Assembly: GCA_905233825.1 (NCBI GenBank)
Contig: CAJOFE010000003.1
Span: 1 to 64,000 of the forward strand
Length of the DNA: 64,000 nt
Source: an uncultured Prevotella sp.
Lineage (GTDB): Bacteria > Bacteroidota > Bacteroidia > Bacteroidales > Bacteroidaceae
Reading direction: 5' to 3'
Made by a program: the position numbers and the translations under genes. Positions 7,262 to 17,320 of this stretch are shown in pieces. Under the pieces are notes generated by a model. That model ran no database searches and was not told where the DNA came from. It was given only the letters and a program-made list of their open reading frames with translations. Positions within the stretch are counted from its first letter, which is position 1, and each line of letters begins with the position of its first letter.

Positions 7262-7653
7262 CAATGAAATATCTGCACTTCTGCTCCAACCCTTTGCAAA
7301 TTATTGAATGACAATGAGATAGATAGGTGCAGATATGGTAACAATAGTGACAGATATTCGGTAATTTGGCATAAAAACCTGCATTTTTTTGAAGAAAAAC
7401 GATGAAAAAAGTTCAAAAATACTCAAAATCGGATTGAAAAACAGCCAAACAGCCCCGTTTTTACCCCCAAATTCGGTATTTCAGAGCAGAAATGCATCAG
7501 AAAAATAGAAAAAATCAGCAAAAAACAGAAAAATTCGATAAAAAAGTAAAAATGTAGCTGTTTATATCTCGTTTTGCCAAGCTATTTAAATAGTGGCCCT
7601 GGAGGTGGTGGTTGGCACTGATTCTCAATAAAACATATAACACTTGGACGACA

Positions 7654-8358
7654 TCATTTCCCCAAGAATTTTGTGTCCAAATAAGCATGAAATGCGTCCT
7701 TGTAGAGGTCGCCGATGGGAAGGTAAGTGTCTGCATCCATGATGATGCGGTTTTTGTTCACCTCTTGAATCTTGGTAAGATTAACGATGTAAGAACGATG
7801 AATGCGCATGAAATAGTTTGGCAGGCGCTCTTCCATCTTTTTCATCGAGAGCAAGGTGACAATGGGCTTCGCCTCGCCTTCTATCCATACCTTCAGATAC
7901 TCACTCATGCCTTCGATGTAGCGAATATCAGAGATGCTAACCTTCACGATACGGTAGTCTGTCTTGAGGAAGATATCAGACCCACCCTCGGCTTCTCCCT
8001 GGGGGGAGAGTCTCTCCTTCAGGCGGTTTGCTGCCCGCTGGAAATCTTGCAGGCCAAAAGGCTTCAACAGGTAATCTATGGCATTGACGCGGAAGCCTTC
8101 TACGGCATATTCGGAGTAGGCGGTGGTGAAGACAACGAGGGGCGGTACGGCGAGCGACTTCACGAAGTCCATGCCGTTGAGGTCGGGCATGTTGATGTCG
8201 CAGAAGATGGCATCGATGGTGTCGTGCTCCAGAAACGCACGAGCCTCCAGAGCGCTCTGGCACTGGGCGGCAAGTTCGAGGAACGGCACCTTACTGATAT
8301 AAGTTACGAGCTGCTTGAGCGCCAACGGCTCATCATCTATGGCGAGACAACGGATCAT
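7654..8358 (-). CDS. LytTR-family response regulator
   Basis: The 234-residue protein has an N-terminal receiver domain (MIRCLAIDDEPLAL, phospho-acceptor in FCDINMPDLNG near Asp54, Lys in YLLKPF) and a C-terminal LytTR DNA-binding domain (VSISDIRYIEGMSEYLKV, MRIHRSYIVNLTKI). The linker (about residues 115-127) contains SPQGEAEGG, encoded by a GC palindrome at 7981-8012 that resembles intergenic palindromes elsewhere in the window. It follows the histidine kinase gene with only 20 bases between stop and start, so the pair is cotranscribed. Confidence 0.96.
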   Translation of the reverse strand: MIRCLAIDDEPLALKQLVTYISKVPFLELAAQCQSALEARAFLEHDTIDAIFCDINMPDLNGMDFVKSLAVPPLVVFTTAYSEYAVEGFRVNAIDYLLKPFGLQDFQRAANRLKERLSPQGEAEGGSDIFLKTDYRIVKVSISDIRYIEGMSEYLKVWIEGEAKPIVTLLSMKKMEERLPNYFMRIHRSYIVNLTKIQEVNKNRIIMDADTYLPIGDLYKDAFHAYLDTKFLGK

Positions 8359-8359
8359 G

Positions 8360-8380
8360 GAGATTTGAGGTTTGAGATTT
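8360..8380. repeat. heptanucleotide tandem repeat at the kinase stop codon
   Basis: Three consecutive 7-base units GAGATTT, GAGGTTT, GAGATTT (plus strand) fill the gap between the kinase and regulator genes and reach into the kinase stop codon. This is one of about eight period-7 blocks in the window. Confidence 0.65.
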
Positions 8381-9563
8381 AGGAAATGAAGGGGATAACG
8401 AGTTCAACAGTATATACGTCGGCGACATCGTCGATGTGGAGCGTGTAGTTGCTAGCATAGAGCAGGTCGAGGCGTTTGCATACATTGGCGAGGCCGACGC
8501 CACCCTTTTCCTCGTTTGGTCTTTCTACTTTAGAATTACTGCAAGTGAACTGGAGTTTTTCGTTCTCCACAGCGACCTGTACTTCAATGAACGACTCATG
8601 CTGATAGCTGACGCCGTGCTTGAAGGCATTCTCGATGAAGGTGATGAGCAGGAGCGGAGGGATCTGGCGGTCAGGCACTTCCTGAGGCAAGTCAAGCGTG
8701 ATGCGCACCTTCTCCGTATAGCGCAACTGCATCAATGCGACGTAGTGGCGGATGAAATCCAACTCGCGCGAGAGCGGCACGCCCTGCTTGTTGCCTTCGT
8801 AGAGCACGAAGCGCATCATCTTCGACAGTTCTACGATAGTTTCCTTCGCCTGTTCAGGGTCAATATCGACGAGGGCGTGGATGTTGTTGAGCGTGTTCAT
8901 GAAGAAATGCGGATTAATCTGGTAGCGCAGATATTCCAACTGTTGCTCCAGGTTCTCATGCTCCAGTTCAGCCAGACGCTTGCGGTCGTCGCGGCTACGG
9001 AAATAGCCCTTGATACCGAGGTTGGCGCCAAACATCAGGATGAGCACCACGACACCCAGGATGTCACGCTCGCCCACGATGGGAGGCGGGACATCGGCAG
9101 GCCGGGATAGACGTGGTGGGCGTCTATCAGGATGCGATGATGCATCAGCAGGCAACGGCGAACGATTGTCGCCGAACTCCATCGGAGGTTCTTCAAAGTG
9201 GGGTGGCCGGTGTCTACCTTCCTGTTCCATCGGAGGCTTATGTCCCATTGGCCTCTTCATCTCTGGTCGGCTACTGCATTGATAGATGGTGAATGCTGCT
9301 ATGACAACAGCCACAATGGAGAAATAGGCCACGCGCCGATGCTGATGCACCAGCAGAGGTGCCAGCAGGAAGTTATGTACGAGGAACAGCAACAGATAGA
9401 CGGCGAACTTGCGCCAAACGACAAACACTTCCGTCCAGTCGAACACAACATTCGAGTCACTGATAGTGCGTACATACAGACTCAGTAGCGGGGCTGCAAA
9501 GAGCAAACTCCACACTACCAAGTAAGTAATGTTCTCCTGACGTGACTGTTTCATCCAGTACAT
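8379..9563 (-). CDS. LytS/YehU-type sensor histidine kinase
   Basis: The 394-residue kinase has four predicted membrane helices (about 15-35, 47-67, 80-100 and 167-190), a His_kinase domain with QINPHFFMNTLNNIHALV (His near 219) and a C-terminal HATPase (ENAFKHG near 310, GVGLANV near 357). It phosphorylates the adjacent LytTR regulator. Between helices 3 and 4 is a loop of about 65 residues very rich in Pro, His, Met and Arg (for example MKRPMGHKPPMEQEGRH), unusual for the family and possibly the sensor surface or a metal-binding segment. The next gene upstream encodes a DUF4353 lipoprotein on the same strand, 45 bases away, and may belong to the same regulon. Confidence 0.95.
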   Translation of the reverse strand: MYWMKQSRQENITYLVVWSLLFAAPLLSLYVRTISDSNVVFDWTEVFVVWRKFAVYLLLFLVHNFLLAPLLVHQHRRVAYFSIVAVVIAAFTIYQCSSRPEMKRPMGHKPPMEQEGRHRPPHFEEPPMEFGDNRSPLPADASSHPDRRPPRLSRPADVPPPIVGERDILGVVVLILMFGANLGIKGYFRSRDDRKRLAELEHENLEQQLEYLRYQINPHFFMNTLNNIHALVDIDPEQAKETIVELSKMMRFVLYEGNKQGVPLSRELDFIRHYVALMQLRYTEKVRITLDLPQEVPDRQIPPLLLITFIENAFKHGVSYQHESFIEVQVAVENEKLQFTCSNSKVERPNEEKGGVGLANVCKRLDLLYASNYTLHIDDVADVYTVELVIPFIS

Positions 9564-9608
9564 CTTTCTCCTTATCTATAATAACGTAAGAATCGGGAAA
9601 ATATTATA

Positions 9609-11420
9609 TCAATGCCAACCGCCAGGGCCGCCGCCCATACCGCCAGGCCCCATGCTGTTGCCGCCCGTGTAGGACGAGAGACTGACGGAGGATCCGCCAC
9701 TGACTGTGCCATCCGTGATGGCTAAGCCACCGAACCAGGAAGTACCGCCGTTCAGGCTGACATCCGATTGGAGTGTCGGCTGGGAGGCCGATGACACGAC
9801 GATGCCTGAACCGCCACTCGACGGGGTCTGGAACGAGAATGTATTACTGCCATTGGTCAGCGTGTACCATGTGTTGGAACTCCACGACGAGGCCTGATAG
9901 CACGACTGTGTCAGACTGCTACCGCCTTCCAGTTCGCCCACGGCGACGATAGTGCCGCCCTCTACATAGAGCTTGTATCCACCCTCGGTATTGGCATCGA
10001 TGGCCACCTCGGGCTGTCCTGAGCAGATGGCATAGACGGTACCACCCTTGATGTAGCAGTTGCCGTTGGCATCCAGTCCGTCGTTGTGCTGACCTTGGGC
10101 ATAGACATAGCCGCCGCTGATGGTCATCGTGCTCTTCGAGTTGATGGCATCGTCATAGGCATACGAGGCCACCTCACCACCCGTGATACTCAGTTTCTTC
10201 TTAGTCTCGATGCCCTCGCCGTTGTAGCCATTGGTGCGCACCCAGATACGGCCTCCGCTGACGGTGATGTTGCCGTCGGCCTTGATGCCCTTGGGCGACG
10301 AGGTGTCGTTCTCGCCTTGCGAGCGACCAGAGGTCGAGCGATTGCTCTTGTACTGTCCGCCTGTGGTGACCACATAGACGCTACCACCGTTGAAGTTGGC
10401 AGCCATATCTACGTTGATACCCTTGCCACCCGAACCGGTACTCTTCAGCCACAGCTCGCCGCCATTCACAGTCAGCGCCGAGTCGGCCTTGATGCCGGCT
10501 GCTCCCTTGGCCTCGCGGTCTGTGCTGTCGTAGGTGCCGTCACCCGTGGTCAGCACGGTGGTACGCCCACCGTTCACGATGATGTTACTTTCGCAGTTGA
10601 TGCCCTTTGCCGCCGCTGCCGATACTTCAACATTCAGGATGCCGCCGTTGATGAAAACACCATCGTTAGCCTTGATGCCGTGATTAGCCGTTGATTTCAC
10701 GTAGATATTATTGCCCTTGTTAAAGGCTATATAGTCGGCTGAGTGGATGCCGTTGTTCGTGTTGCCTGTAACGCTGAGCTTGCCCGTCCCGTTGAAGAGC
10801 AGCTTGCCCTTGCAGTAGAGCGCACCTTTCTGAGAGCCGCCCGTGCCGTCGGCCAGCGTGTTCGTGGTGCCGTCGGCCAGGATGACGAAGGCCCGCTTGC
10901 CGCTGAGCAGGTTAAGTGCTGCAGAGTCGGGGTTGGTGATATTCACGCCGTTCAGCATCACGGCGTACTTCTTCTCGCCCAGGATGGTCAACGAGCCGTT
11001 TGCCGTCGTACCGCTCACCACATAACACACCTTCTTCTCAGAACCGTGGTTTGTCGTCACGTGTCCGCCATTGACCGTCACCTCTACGCCGTTTTCCGTC
11101 TTTGCCACGGGGTTTGAGAGGTCTATCGCCACCTCCGTCGTAAACTCATTGTTCTCCAGCGCGTCCTCCTCGTCGGGGTAATAGGCCTCCGTGCTCTCTA
11201 CCGGCTCTGCCGAGGCCTTGTCAATCGCGATGTCAAACGTGGTCAGTTCACCTGAGGTGGCCGAGTTTCCGCTTCCATTAGGAATGACGCCTCCACCATT
11301 ATTCCAACCTTCATCATTATAACTATCATAGTCCTCAAACGGATCTTCAGCTGTGCAGCACATCACTACTGAGAGTGATGCGACAAGCATCATAAAAAAC
11401 AATATCTTCTTCATAAGCAT
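9609..11420 (-). CDS. DUF4353 (Cthe_2159-like) carbohydrate-binding beta-helix lipoprotein
   Basis: The 603-residue protein has a lipoprotein signal (ILFFMMLVASLSVVMCC) and an acidic N-terminal linker. It then has many short repeats of the form hxVNGGxhxhxTxGxGxKGIxA (GGILNVEVSAAAAKGINCES, GGRIWVRTNGYNGEGIETKK), as expected for a right-handed beta helix. Cthe_2159-type proteins bind cellulose or acidic polysaccharides and calcium. The C-terminus is a Gly/Met tail ending MGPGGMGGGPGGWH. Its own promoter is at 11447-11478. It sits directly upstream of a LytTR two-component pair on the same strand. The substrate is unknown; surface location is inferred from the signal. Confidence 0.85.
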   Translation of the reverse strand: MLMKKILFFMMLVASLSVVMCCTAEDPFEDYDSYNDEGWNNGGGVIPNGSGNSATSGELTTFDIAIDKASAEPVESTEAYYPDEEDALENNEFTTEVAIDLSNPVAKTENGVEVTVNGGHVTTNHGSEKKVCYVVSGTTANGSLTILGEKKYAVMLNGVNITNPDSAALNLLSGKRAFVILADGTTNTLADGTGGSQKGALYCKGKLLFNGTGKLSVTGNTNNGIHSADYIAFNKGNNIYVKSTANHGIKANDGVFINGGILNVEVSAAAAKGINCESNIIVNGGRTTVLTTGDGTYDSTDREAKGAAGIKADSALTVNGGELWLKSTGSGGKGINVDMAANFNGGSVYVVTTGGQYKSNRSTSGRSQGENDTSSPKGIKADGNITVSGGRIWVRTNGYNGEGIETKKKLSITGGEVASYAYDDAINSKSTMTISGGYVYAQGQHNDGLDANGNCYIKGGTVYAICSGQPEVAIDANTEGGYKLYVEGGTIVAVGELEGGSSLTQSCYQASSWSSNTWYTLTNGSNTFSFQTPSSGGSGIVVSSASQPTLQSDVSLNGGTSWFGGLAITDGTVSGGSSVSLSSYTGGNSMGPGGMGGGPGGWH

Positions 11421-11446
11421 TGCGGTTTGTTGTTAGAAATCTGTGG

Positions 11447-11478
11447 CAAAGATACAACCGTTGCTGTTCTCCGCCAAA
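11447..11478 (-). promoter_or_regulatory. promoter of the DUF4353 lipoprotein gene
   Basis: On the minus strand TTTG (11475-11478), 20 bases, then TATCTTTG (11447-11454), about 27 bases before the start codon. Confidence 0.75.
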
Positions 11479-11550
11479 TTAATTCAACGAAACGGTTATT
11501 TCGTTCAACAAACAGAGAAAGCAATAAAAGAAGATATGGATCAAAAAGTC

Positions 11551-13128
11551 TTACTTCAGGTTACCCAGAATGTCACGCGTCAGCTCACGGGTGATGGTGC
11601 GGGTGGCAGCACTGGTGGCATTCTTTGCCACACGACCTGTGGCCGAAGTGCGGCTCTTGGTCTTCTTACCTGTTACCTTGTCGCTGACAAAAGTTCCCAA
11701 GATGGTGGCCAGCGTACCTGTGATGGCAGTAATGATGGCTTTGATTATCTTACTGAAAATGCCTGGCTTGCTCTTCTTCTTAGTCTTTGCCTCTTTCTCA
11801 GCAGCCTTCTCGGCCTCCTCTTGCTCTGCGATGGCAGTCTCTTCCTCGTTCTCCTTCATCAGCATTTCGTAGGCACTCTCGCGATCAACCATCGTGTCGT
11901 ACTTGCCATAGATGCGGCTCTGTTTGATGATGTCCAAACGTTGCCCGTCGGTGATGGCACCTATCTGACTGAGAGGGAACAGCACTTTGGCACGCTGCAC
12001 CACGCTGGGAGCGCCCTTCGGATCGAGGAACGAGACAAGGGCCTCGCCAGTCTCCAACTGCATGATGGCCTCGTCGGTCTTGAAGTCGGGATTGGCACGG
12101 AAGGTGTCAGCGGCAGTCTTCACGGCCTTCTGATCCTTCGGTGTATAGGCACGCAGGGCATGCTGTACACGGTTGCCCAGCTGGCCGAGGATATTCTCAG
12201 GAATGTCACTGGGGCTCTGCGTAATAAAATAGATACCCACGCCCTTCGAGCGGATGAGGCGGATAACCTGCTCAATCTTGTCGAGCAGCGCCTTCGACGT
12301 TCCTTCAAACAACATGTGGGCCTCGTCGAAGAAGAACACGAGCTTCGGCAGTTCCAGATCGCCCACTTCAGGCAGTTTCGAATAGAGCTCACTCATCAGC
12401 CATAGCAGGAACGTACTATAGAGCTTAGGCTGCATCATCAGCTTGTCAGCGGCCAGCACGTTCATGATGCCCTTGCCACCCTCGCTCTGCATCAGGTCGT
12501 AGATGTCGAACGACGGCTCTCCAAAGAAATGGTTAGCCCCCTGATCCTCCAGTTGCAGCAATGTACGCTGTATGGCGCCTACCGTCATGCTCGTCACCGT
12601 TCCGTATTTCTCCCTGATTTCCTTCGCGTGGTCAGCCACATAGGTGAGCATGGAGCGCAGGTCTTTCAGGTCGAGGATGAGCAGGCCACGTTCGTCGGCC
12701 AGACGGAATGTGATGTTAAGCACACCTTCCTGTACCTCGTTCAACTCCAACAGACGGCTCAGCAACTGAGGCCCCATCTGGCTCACGGTGGCACGCATGG
12801 GATGGCCCTGCTCGCCAAAGACATCGAAGAACCTTACGGGACAGGCCTGGAACTCAGGATTCTCCAGTCCGAACTCGGGCAGTCGCTTCTCGATGAAGCT
12901 GCTCATCTTGCCTACCTGCGAGATACCGCTCAGGTCGCCCTTCATGTCGGCCATGAAGCAGGGCACACCTGCCTGGCAGAACGATTCGGCCATCACCTGC
13001 AGCGTGACCGTCTTTCCCGTACCTGTGGCTCCCGCTATCAGTCCGTGACGGTTGGCCATCTTACCAATGATACTCAGCGCGCCTTCTGCGCAGTGGGCAA
13101 TGTACAGCCCGTGTTCCTTGTCGTACAT
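11551..13128 (-). CDS. HerA-like/DUF853 (YjgR-type) P-loop ATPase
   Basis: The protein of about 525 residues has Walker A GATGTGKT near the N-terminus (about 35), Walker [13 protein letters not shown] near 270, the arginine-rich [19 protein letters not shown] of the HerA/FtsK-like family, and a C-terminal basic tail. YjgR-type proteins are broadly conserved cytosolic ATPases of unclear role. An in-frame ATG at 13152 exists, but the -7 box TAACTTTG occupies 13154-13161, so transcription would begin inside that reading frame. The next ATG at 13128 ([12 protein letters not shown]) is the better start. It is divergent from alaS, with two promoters in about 130 bases. Confidence 0.88.
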   Translation of the reverse strand: MYDKEHGLYIAHCAEGALSIIGKMANRHGLIAGATGTGKTVTLQVMAESFCQAGVPCFMADMKGDLSGISQVGKMSSFIEKRLPEFGLENPEFQACPVRFFDVFGEQGHPMRATVSQMGPQLLSRLLELNEVQEGVLNITFRLADERGLLILDLKDLRSMLTYVADHAKEIREKYGTVTSMTVGAIQRTLLQLEDQGANHFFGEPSFDIYDLMQSEGGKGIMNVLAADKLMMQPKLYSTFLLWLMSELYSKLPEVGDLELPKLVFFFDEAHMLFEGTSKALLDKIEQVIRLIRSKGVGIYFITQSPSDIPENILGQLGNRVQHALRAYTPKDQKAVKTAADTFRANPDFKTDEAIMQLETGEALVSFLDPKGAPSVVQRAKVLFPLSQIGAITDGQRLDIIKQSRIYGKYDTMVDRESAYEMLMKENEEETAIAEQEEAEKAAEKEAKTKKKSKPGIFSKIIKAIITAITGTLATILGTFVSDKVTGKKTKSRTSATGRVAKNATSAATRTITRELTRDILGNLK

Positions 13129-13153
13129 AGTTGCTTTGTAATATTTATCCATG

Positions 13154-13184
13154 CAAAGTTAAGGATTTTCCACGAAATGACAAA
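13154..13184 (-). promoter_or_regulatory. promoter of the HerA-like gene
   Basis: On the minus strand TTTG (13181-13184), 19 bases, TAACTTTG (13154-13161). The expected transcription start near 13148 lies downstream of the ATG at 13152, which supports translation from 13128. Confidence 0.75.
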
Positions 13185-13200
13185 CAAAAAAGGGGAAAAA

Positions 13201-13231
13201 TTGCATAATAAAGATATTTTTCGTAACTTTG
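13201..13231 (+). promoter_or_regulatory. alaS promoter
   Basis: TTG (13201-13203), 20 bases, TAACTTTG (13224-13231), followed by GCACCCC. The leader then contains a heptad-like repeat (13251-13279) before the start codon at 13283. Confidence 0.8.
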
Positions 13232-13250
13232 CACCCCAAATTGCTGAATC

Positions 13251-13279
13251 GCAAATAGTAAATAGCCAAATAGTAAATC
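13251..13279. repeat. heptad-type repeat in the alaS leader
   Basis: Units GCAAATA, GTAAATA, GCCAAATA, GTAAATC follow each other with a 7- to 8-base period just before the alaS start codon. The block belongs to the period-7 family seen elsewhere in the window. Confidence 0.55.
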
Positions 13280-13282
13280 ATC

Positions 13283-15952
13283 ATGATGACTGCAAAAGAA
13301 ATCCGCGACTCGTTCAAGAAGTATTTCGAGTCAAAGGGACATGCCATCGTGCCCTCGGCTCCGATGGTGATTAAGGACGATCCGACGCTGATGTTCACCA
13401 ACGCCGGCATGAACCAGTGGAAAGACATTATATTAGGTACACGCGACCCGGAGCCGCGTCGCCGTGCCGACACGCAGAAGTGCCTCCGCGTCAGTGGCAA
13501 GCATAACGACCTGGAAGAGGTGGGCCACGACACCTACCACCACACCATGTTCGAGATGCTGGGCAACTGGTCGTTCGGCAACTACTTCAAGGAGGGCGCC
13601 ATCGACATGGCCTGGGAATACCTGGTCGATGTGCTGAAGCTGAACCCAGACGACCTCTACGTCACCGTGTTTGAGGGCTCGCCCGAAGAGAACATCCCCC
13701 GCGACGACGAGGCTGCCCGCTATTGGGCGAAGCACGTGCCCGAGGACCACATCATCAACGGCAACAAGCACGACAACTTCTGGGAGATGGGCGACACAGG
13801 TCCCTGCGGTCCCTGCTCCGAGATTCATGTCGATAGCCGTACACCCGAGCAGCGCAAGGCCAGCGGCAAGAGCGGCCGTGAGCTGGTGAACCAGGACGAT
13901 CCGCAGGTCATCGAGATATGGAACCTCGTCTTCATGCAGTTCAACCGCAAGGCCGACGGCTCACTGGAGAAACTCTCCATGAACGTCATCGACACGGGCA
14001 TGGGCTTCGAGCGCCTCGTTCGCATGATGCAGGGCAAGCACTCCAACTACGACACCGACGTGTTCCAGCCCATCATCAAGGCCGAGCAGGAAATTACGGG
14101 CCTGAAATACATCACCTTCGAAGAAGAAGCTAACAGCCAAGAGCCAATTGCCAAGAGCCAGAATGACATCAACGTGGCCATGCGCGTCTGTGCCGACCAC
14201 CTGCGTGCCGTCTGCTTCTCCATTGCCGACGGTCAGCTGCCTTCGAATGCCAAAGCCGGCTACGTCATCCGCCGCATCCTGCGTCGTGCCGTGCGCTATG
14301 CCTACACCTTCCTCGGGCAGAAAGAGGCCTTCCTCTACAAGCTCCTGCCCACACTCGTCGAGGAGATGGGCGATGCCTTCCCCGAGCTGAAGGCTCAGCA
14401 GCAGCTCATCAGCCGTGTCGTCAAGGAAGAAGAAGATTCGTTCCTGCGCACGCTCGACAAGGGCATCGCGCTCTTAGACAAGGCCATGGAGGAGATGAGG
14501 AGTAAAGGTAGTAAGGAGTTGGACGGTGTGCAGGCCTTCCGCCTGTTCGACACCTACGGATTCCCCCTCGACCTTACGGAACTCATCTGCCGCGAGAACG
14601 GCTTCACGGTGAACGAAGAGCAGTTCCAGGTGGAGATGCAGAAGCAGAAAGAGCGTGCCCGCAATGCCGCCGCCGTTGAGAACTCCGACTGGGTGGAACT
14701 TGCCGCTGGCGAACAGCAGTTCGTGGGCTACGACTATACGGAATATACCTGCCACATCATCCGCTACCGCAAGGTGACGCAGAAGAAGAACGAGTTCTAC
14801 GAGCTGGTGCTCGACTACACCCCGTTCTACGGCGAGATGGGCGGACAAGTGGGCGACCAGGGCGTGCTCGCTGGCGAGAACGAGACCGTAGAGATCATCG
14901 ACTCGAAGCGCGAGAACGGCCAGACCGTACACATCGTCAAGCAGTTGCCGAAAGACCCCATGGCCGAGTTCATGGCCTGCGTGGATACCGACAAGCGCGA
15001 CGCCTCGGCTGCCAACCACACCGCTACCCACCTCCTCGACTATGCCCTGAAGCAGGTGTTAGGCGACCACGTAGAGCAGAAGGGTTCGTTCGTCAGCCCC
15101 GACATCCTGCGCTTCGACTTCTCACACTTTGAGAAGGTAAGCGACGAGCAGCTGCGCGAAGTAGAGCGCCTGGTGAACGACATGATCCGTCAGGACCTGC
15201 CACGCGACGAGCATCGCGACATGCCTATTGAAGAGGCCAAGAAGCTGGGCGCCATTGCTCTCTTCGGCGAGAAATACGGCGACAAGGTGCGCGTGATGCG
15301 CTTCGGCCCCTCATGCGAGCTCTGCGGTGGCATCCATACCACCTCGACAGGTCGCATCGGCTTCTTCAAGATCATCTCCGAGAGCAGCGTCGCAGCCGGC
15401 ATCCGTCGCATCGAAGCCACCACAGGCAAGCAGTGCGAGGAACTGCTCTACAACATCGAGGACACCCTGAAAGCCGTCAAGGCATTCTTCAACAACGCCA
15501 AGGATCTGCAGGGCGTCATCCGGAAGTACATCGAGGAGCACAACTCCATGAAGAAGGAGATAGAAGGCTTCCAGGCCCAGGCCGTAGAACGCTATGCCAA
15601 GCAACTGGTAGAAAAGGCCCGCGTGATGGGTGGCGTGAAGGTCGTTACCGCCGTCATGCCCATGGACCCGCAGGCAGCCAAAGACCTTGCCTTCAAGGTC
15701 CGTGCCAACGTGGAAGGCTCGCTCCTCTGCGTCTTAGGCACAAAGGCAAACGACAAGCCCCAGCTCACCATCATGATGAGCGACGATATGGTCAGCGACC
15801 ACGGCCTCAATGCCGGACAGCTGGTGCGCGAAGCCGCCAAGCTCATCCAGGGTGGCGGCGGCGGACAGCCCCACTTCGCCCAGGCAGGCGGCAAGAATGC
15901 CGACGGACTCAGCGCCGCCGTTGACAAGGTCATCGAACTGGCCAAGCTGTAA
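13283..15952 (+). CDS. alaS: alanyl-tRNA synthetase
   Basis: The 889-residue enzyme charges tRNA-Ala. The N-terminal class II catalytic core begins [18 protein letters not shown] and includes [15 protein letters not shown]. The editing domain has the zinc motif [13 protein letters not shown] and the later CELCGGIHT, and the C-terminal C-Ala domain ends with [14 protein letters not shown]. Two tandem start codons (13283, 13286) are possible. About residues 284-293 ([11 protein letters not shown]) are encoded by four clean heptads ending in GCC at 14132-14159, apparently a repeat insertion tolerated in a loop. Another repeat-like stretch, [10 protein letters not shown], lies near 14495-14524. 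The gene is otherwise GC-rich with strong codon bias, as for a highly expressed gene. Confidence 0.98.
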   Translation: MMTAKEIRDSFKKYFESKGHAIVPSAPMVIKDDPTLMFTNAGMNQWKDIILGTRDPEPRRRADTQKCLRVSGKHNDLEEVGHDTYHHTMFEMLGNWSFGNYFKEGAIDMAWEYLVDVLKLNPDDLYVTVFEGSPEENIPRDDEAARYWAKHVPEDHIINGNKHDNFWEMGDTGPCGPCSEIHVDSRTPEQRKASGKSGRELVNQDDPQVIEIWNLVFMQFNRKADGSLEKLSMNVIDTGMGFERLVRMMQGKHSNYDTDVFQPIIKAEQEITGLKYITFEEEANSQEPIAKSQNDINVAMRVCADHLRAVCFSIADGQLPSNAKAGYVIRRILRRAVRYAYTFLGQKEAFLYKLLPTLVEEMGDAFPELKAQQQLISRVVKEEEDSFLRTLDKGIALLDKAMEEMRSKGSKELDGVQAFRLFDTYGFPLDLTELICRENGFTVNEEQFQVEMQKQKERARNAAAVENSDWVELAAGEQQFVGYDYTEYTCHIIRYRKVTQKKNEFYELVLDYTPFYGEMGGQVGDQGVLAGENETVEIIDSKRENGQTVHIVKQLPKDPMAEFMACVDTDKRDASAANHTATHLLDYALKQVLGDHVEQKGSFVSPDILRFDFSHFEKVSDEQLREVERLVNDMIRQDLPRDEHRDMPIEEAKKLGAIALFGEKYGDKVRVMRFGPSCELCGGIHTTSTGRIGFFKIISESSVAAGIRRIEATTGKQCEELLYNIEDTLKAVKAFFNNAKDLQGVIRKYIEEHNSMKKEIEGFQAQAVERYAKQLVEKARVMGGVKVVTAVMPMDPQAAKDLAFKVRANVEGSLLCVLGTKANDKPQLTIMMSDDMVSDHGLNAGQLVREAAKLIQGGGGGQPHFAQAGGKNADGLSAAVDKVIELAKL
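14132..14159. repeat. four in-frame heptad repeats inside alaS
   Basis: AACAGCC, AAGAGCC, AATTGCC and AAGAGCC follow directly, each seven bases and each ending in GCC. They encode part of a loop before the conserved [17 protein letters not shown] segment of AlaRS. Confidence 0.7.
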
Positions 15953-15970
15953 GAAACAGAAAAAAACACA

Positions 15971-16018
15971 CAAAAAAAGCACCAACGCCAAATTTCTGAC
16001 GCTGGTGCTTTCCTTTTG
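15971..16018. terminator. bidirectional terminator between alaS and the esterase gene
   Basis: An 11-bp stem (15977-15987 with 16000-16010, AAGCACCAACG/CGCTGGTGCTT, one wobble) has an A-run on its left and a T-rich run on its right. It can end alaS on the plus strand and the converging esterase gene on the minus strand. Confidence 0.8.
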
Positions 16019-16027
16019 AATTCTATT

Positions 16028-17320
16028 TTATTTGAACAGTAACTGTGCAAACTGGTACAGGCTGCGACGCCAGGTGTGCCACTCGTGAGCCGTTCCGGGC
16101 GACTCGTAACCCACGGCGTTCATGCCCACCTGCTCCTTGATGTTCTTGGCAGCCTCGACACATCCCATGTTCTCCTTGCCACCACCACTCATGAAGAGCA
16201 GCTTCACATTCTTGGCAAAGCCTTCAGAACCCTTTACCTGGTCAACACTCCAGGCACCACTGCTGAACGAACCTACGTATGCGAACTTCTCAGGATTAGC
16301 AAGCGAAATCTCGCGAGCCTGCATGCCACCCATTGAAAGACCGGCATAAGCACGATGCTGAGAATCGGCAATCACGCGGTAGTTCTTCTCAACCATCGGA
16401 ATGATATCATTGAAGAGCACATTCTTGAAGCCCTCGGAGAAACCGCCAAAGCCGCCGAAGCCACCGGGACGGCCACCCTGCGGACGCTGACCAGCCTGTC
16501 CGGGAGCACCCTGAGGAGCACCCTGCGGACGCTGACCCTGACCAGCACCGGGAGCACCCTGCGGACGCTGACCGCCACCAAAGCCACCGAAGCCGCCGAA
16601 GCCACCCTGCTCACCAGGACGGCGCGTGTTCAGACCATTATCCATCACGATGATGCAGGGAACAGCTTTGCCCTCGGCAATCAGGTTGTCCATAATCTGA
16701 GCCGTGTGACCCTGCTCTGCCCATCCGTACTCGTTCTCACCCATACCGTGCTGCAGATACAGAACGGGGAATTTCTTAGTGGGATTGGTGAAATACTCAT
16801 GAGGCAGATACACATGGCAACGGCGCATCTGCTCAGTATAGGTTGACCAGTAGAACACCTCGCTTACCGAACCCTGCGGCACGTTCTTCACCTGCCAGAA
16901 ATCCTGGTCGTCGGAAGGAATCTCGATACCGCTACCCCAGCGGCTGGCACCATAGTAGTACAGGCTATTCGGATCGGGCACATTAGCACCGTCGATGTTC
17001 AGCTGATAGTAGTGGAAGCCCTCGTCCTGAGGCTCTGAAGTACCAGTCCACACACCGTTCTCGTCCTTGGTCATCTCATAGATCTTACCAGCGATGTCCA
17101 GTCCTACGAACGTGGCCTTAGGAGCCGTGATCTGTGCACGGACCTGACGCTTTGAGTTCACTGCGGGGAACTGCTTACCCTCCTGATTGGTTATTGCAGG
17201 CTTGAAGTCTTCAACCTCTGCTTTCACTGAAGGAACTACGGGGTTTCCTCTCTGAGCACCAAACTGTGCTGATGCCGTCATAGCTGCCATGGCAGCCACC
17301 ATCAAAAATAGTTTTCTCAT
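16028..17320 (-). CDS. secreted CE1-like esterase with N-terminal CBM48-like domain
   Basis: The 430-residue protein has a clear signal peptide (MRKLFLMVAAMAAMTASA) and an N-terminal beta-sandwich (about 45-125, KATFVGLDIAGKIYEMTKDE). The alpha/beta-hydrolase domain carries VLYLQHGMGENEYGW, the nucleophile motif GLSMGGMQ (Ser near 328) and a C-terminal catalytic His in HEWHTW (about 411). This plan is shared with Bacteroidota feruloyl/acetyl-xylan esterases of family CE1, which remove side groups from hemicellulose. An insertion of about 60 residues, almost only Gly, Pro, Gln, Arg and Ala (units QRPQGAPG and GGFGGFGG, about residues 237-297), sits between DNGLNTRRPGEQ and the FKNVLFNDIIP helix. 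No strong promoter was found upstream. Confidence 0.88.
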   Translation of the reverse strand: MRKLFLMVAAMAAMTASAQFGAQRGNPVVPSVKAEVEDFKPAITNQEGKQFPAVNSKRQVRAQITAPKATFVGLDIAGKIYEMTKDENGVWTGTSEPQDEGFHYYQLNIDGANVPDPNSLYYYGASRWGSGIEIPSDDQDFWQVKNVPQGSVSEVFYWSTYTEQMRRCHVYLPHEYFTNPTKKFPVLYLQHGMGENEYGWAEQGHTAQIMDNLIAEGKAVPCIIVMDNGLNTRRPGEQGGFGGFGGFGGGQRPQGAPGAGQGQRPQGAPQGAPGQAGQRPQGGRPGGFGGFGGFSEGFKNVLFNDIIPMVEKNYRVIADSQHRAYAGLSMGGMQAREISLANPEKFAYVGSFSSGAWSVDQVKGSEGFAKNVKLLFMSGGGKENMGCVEAAKNIKEQVGMNAVGYESPGTAHEWHTWRRSLYQFAQLLFK

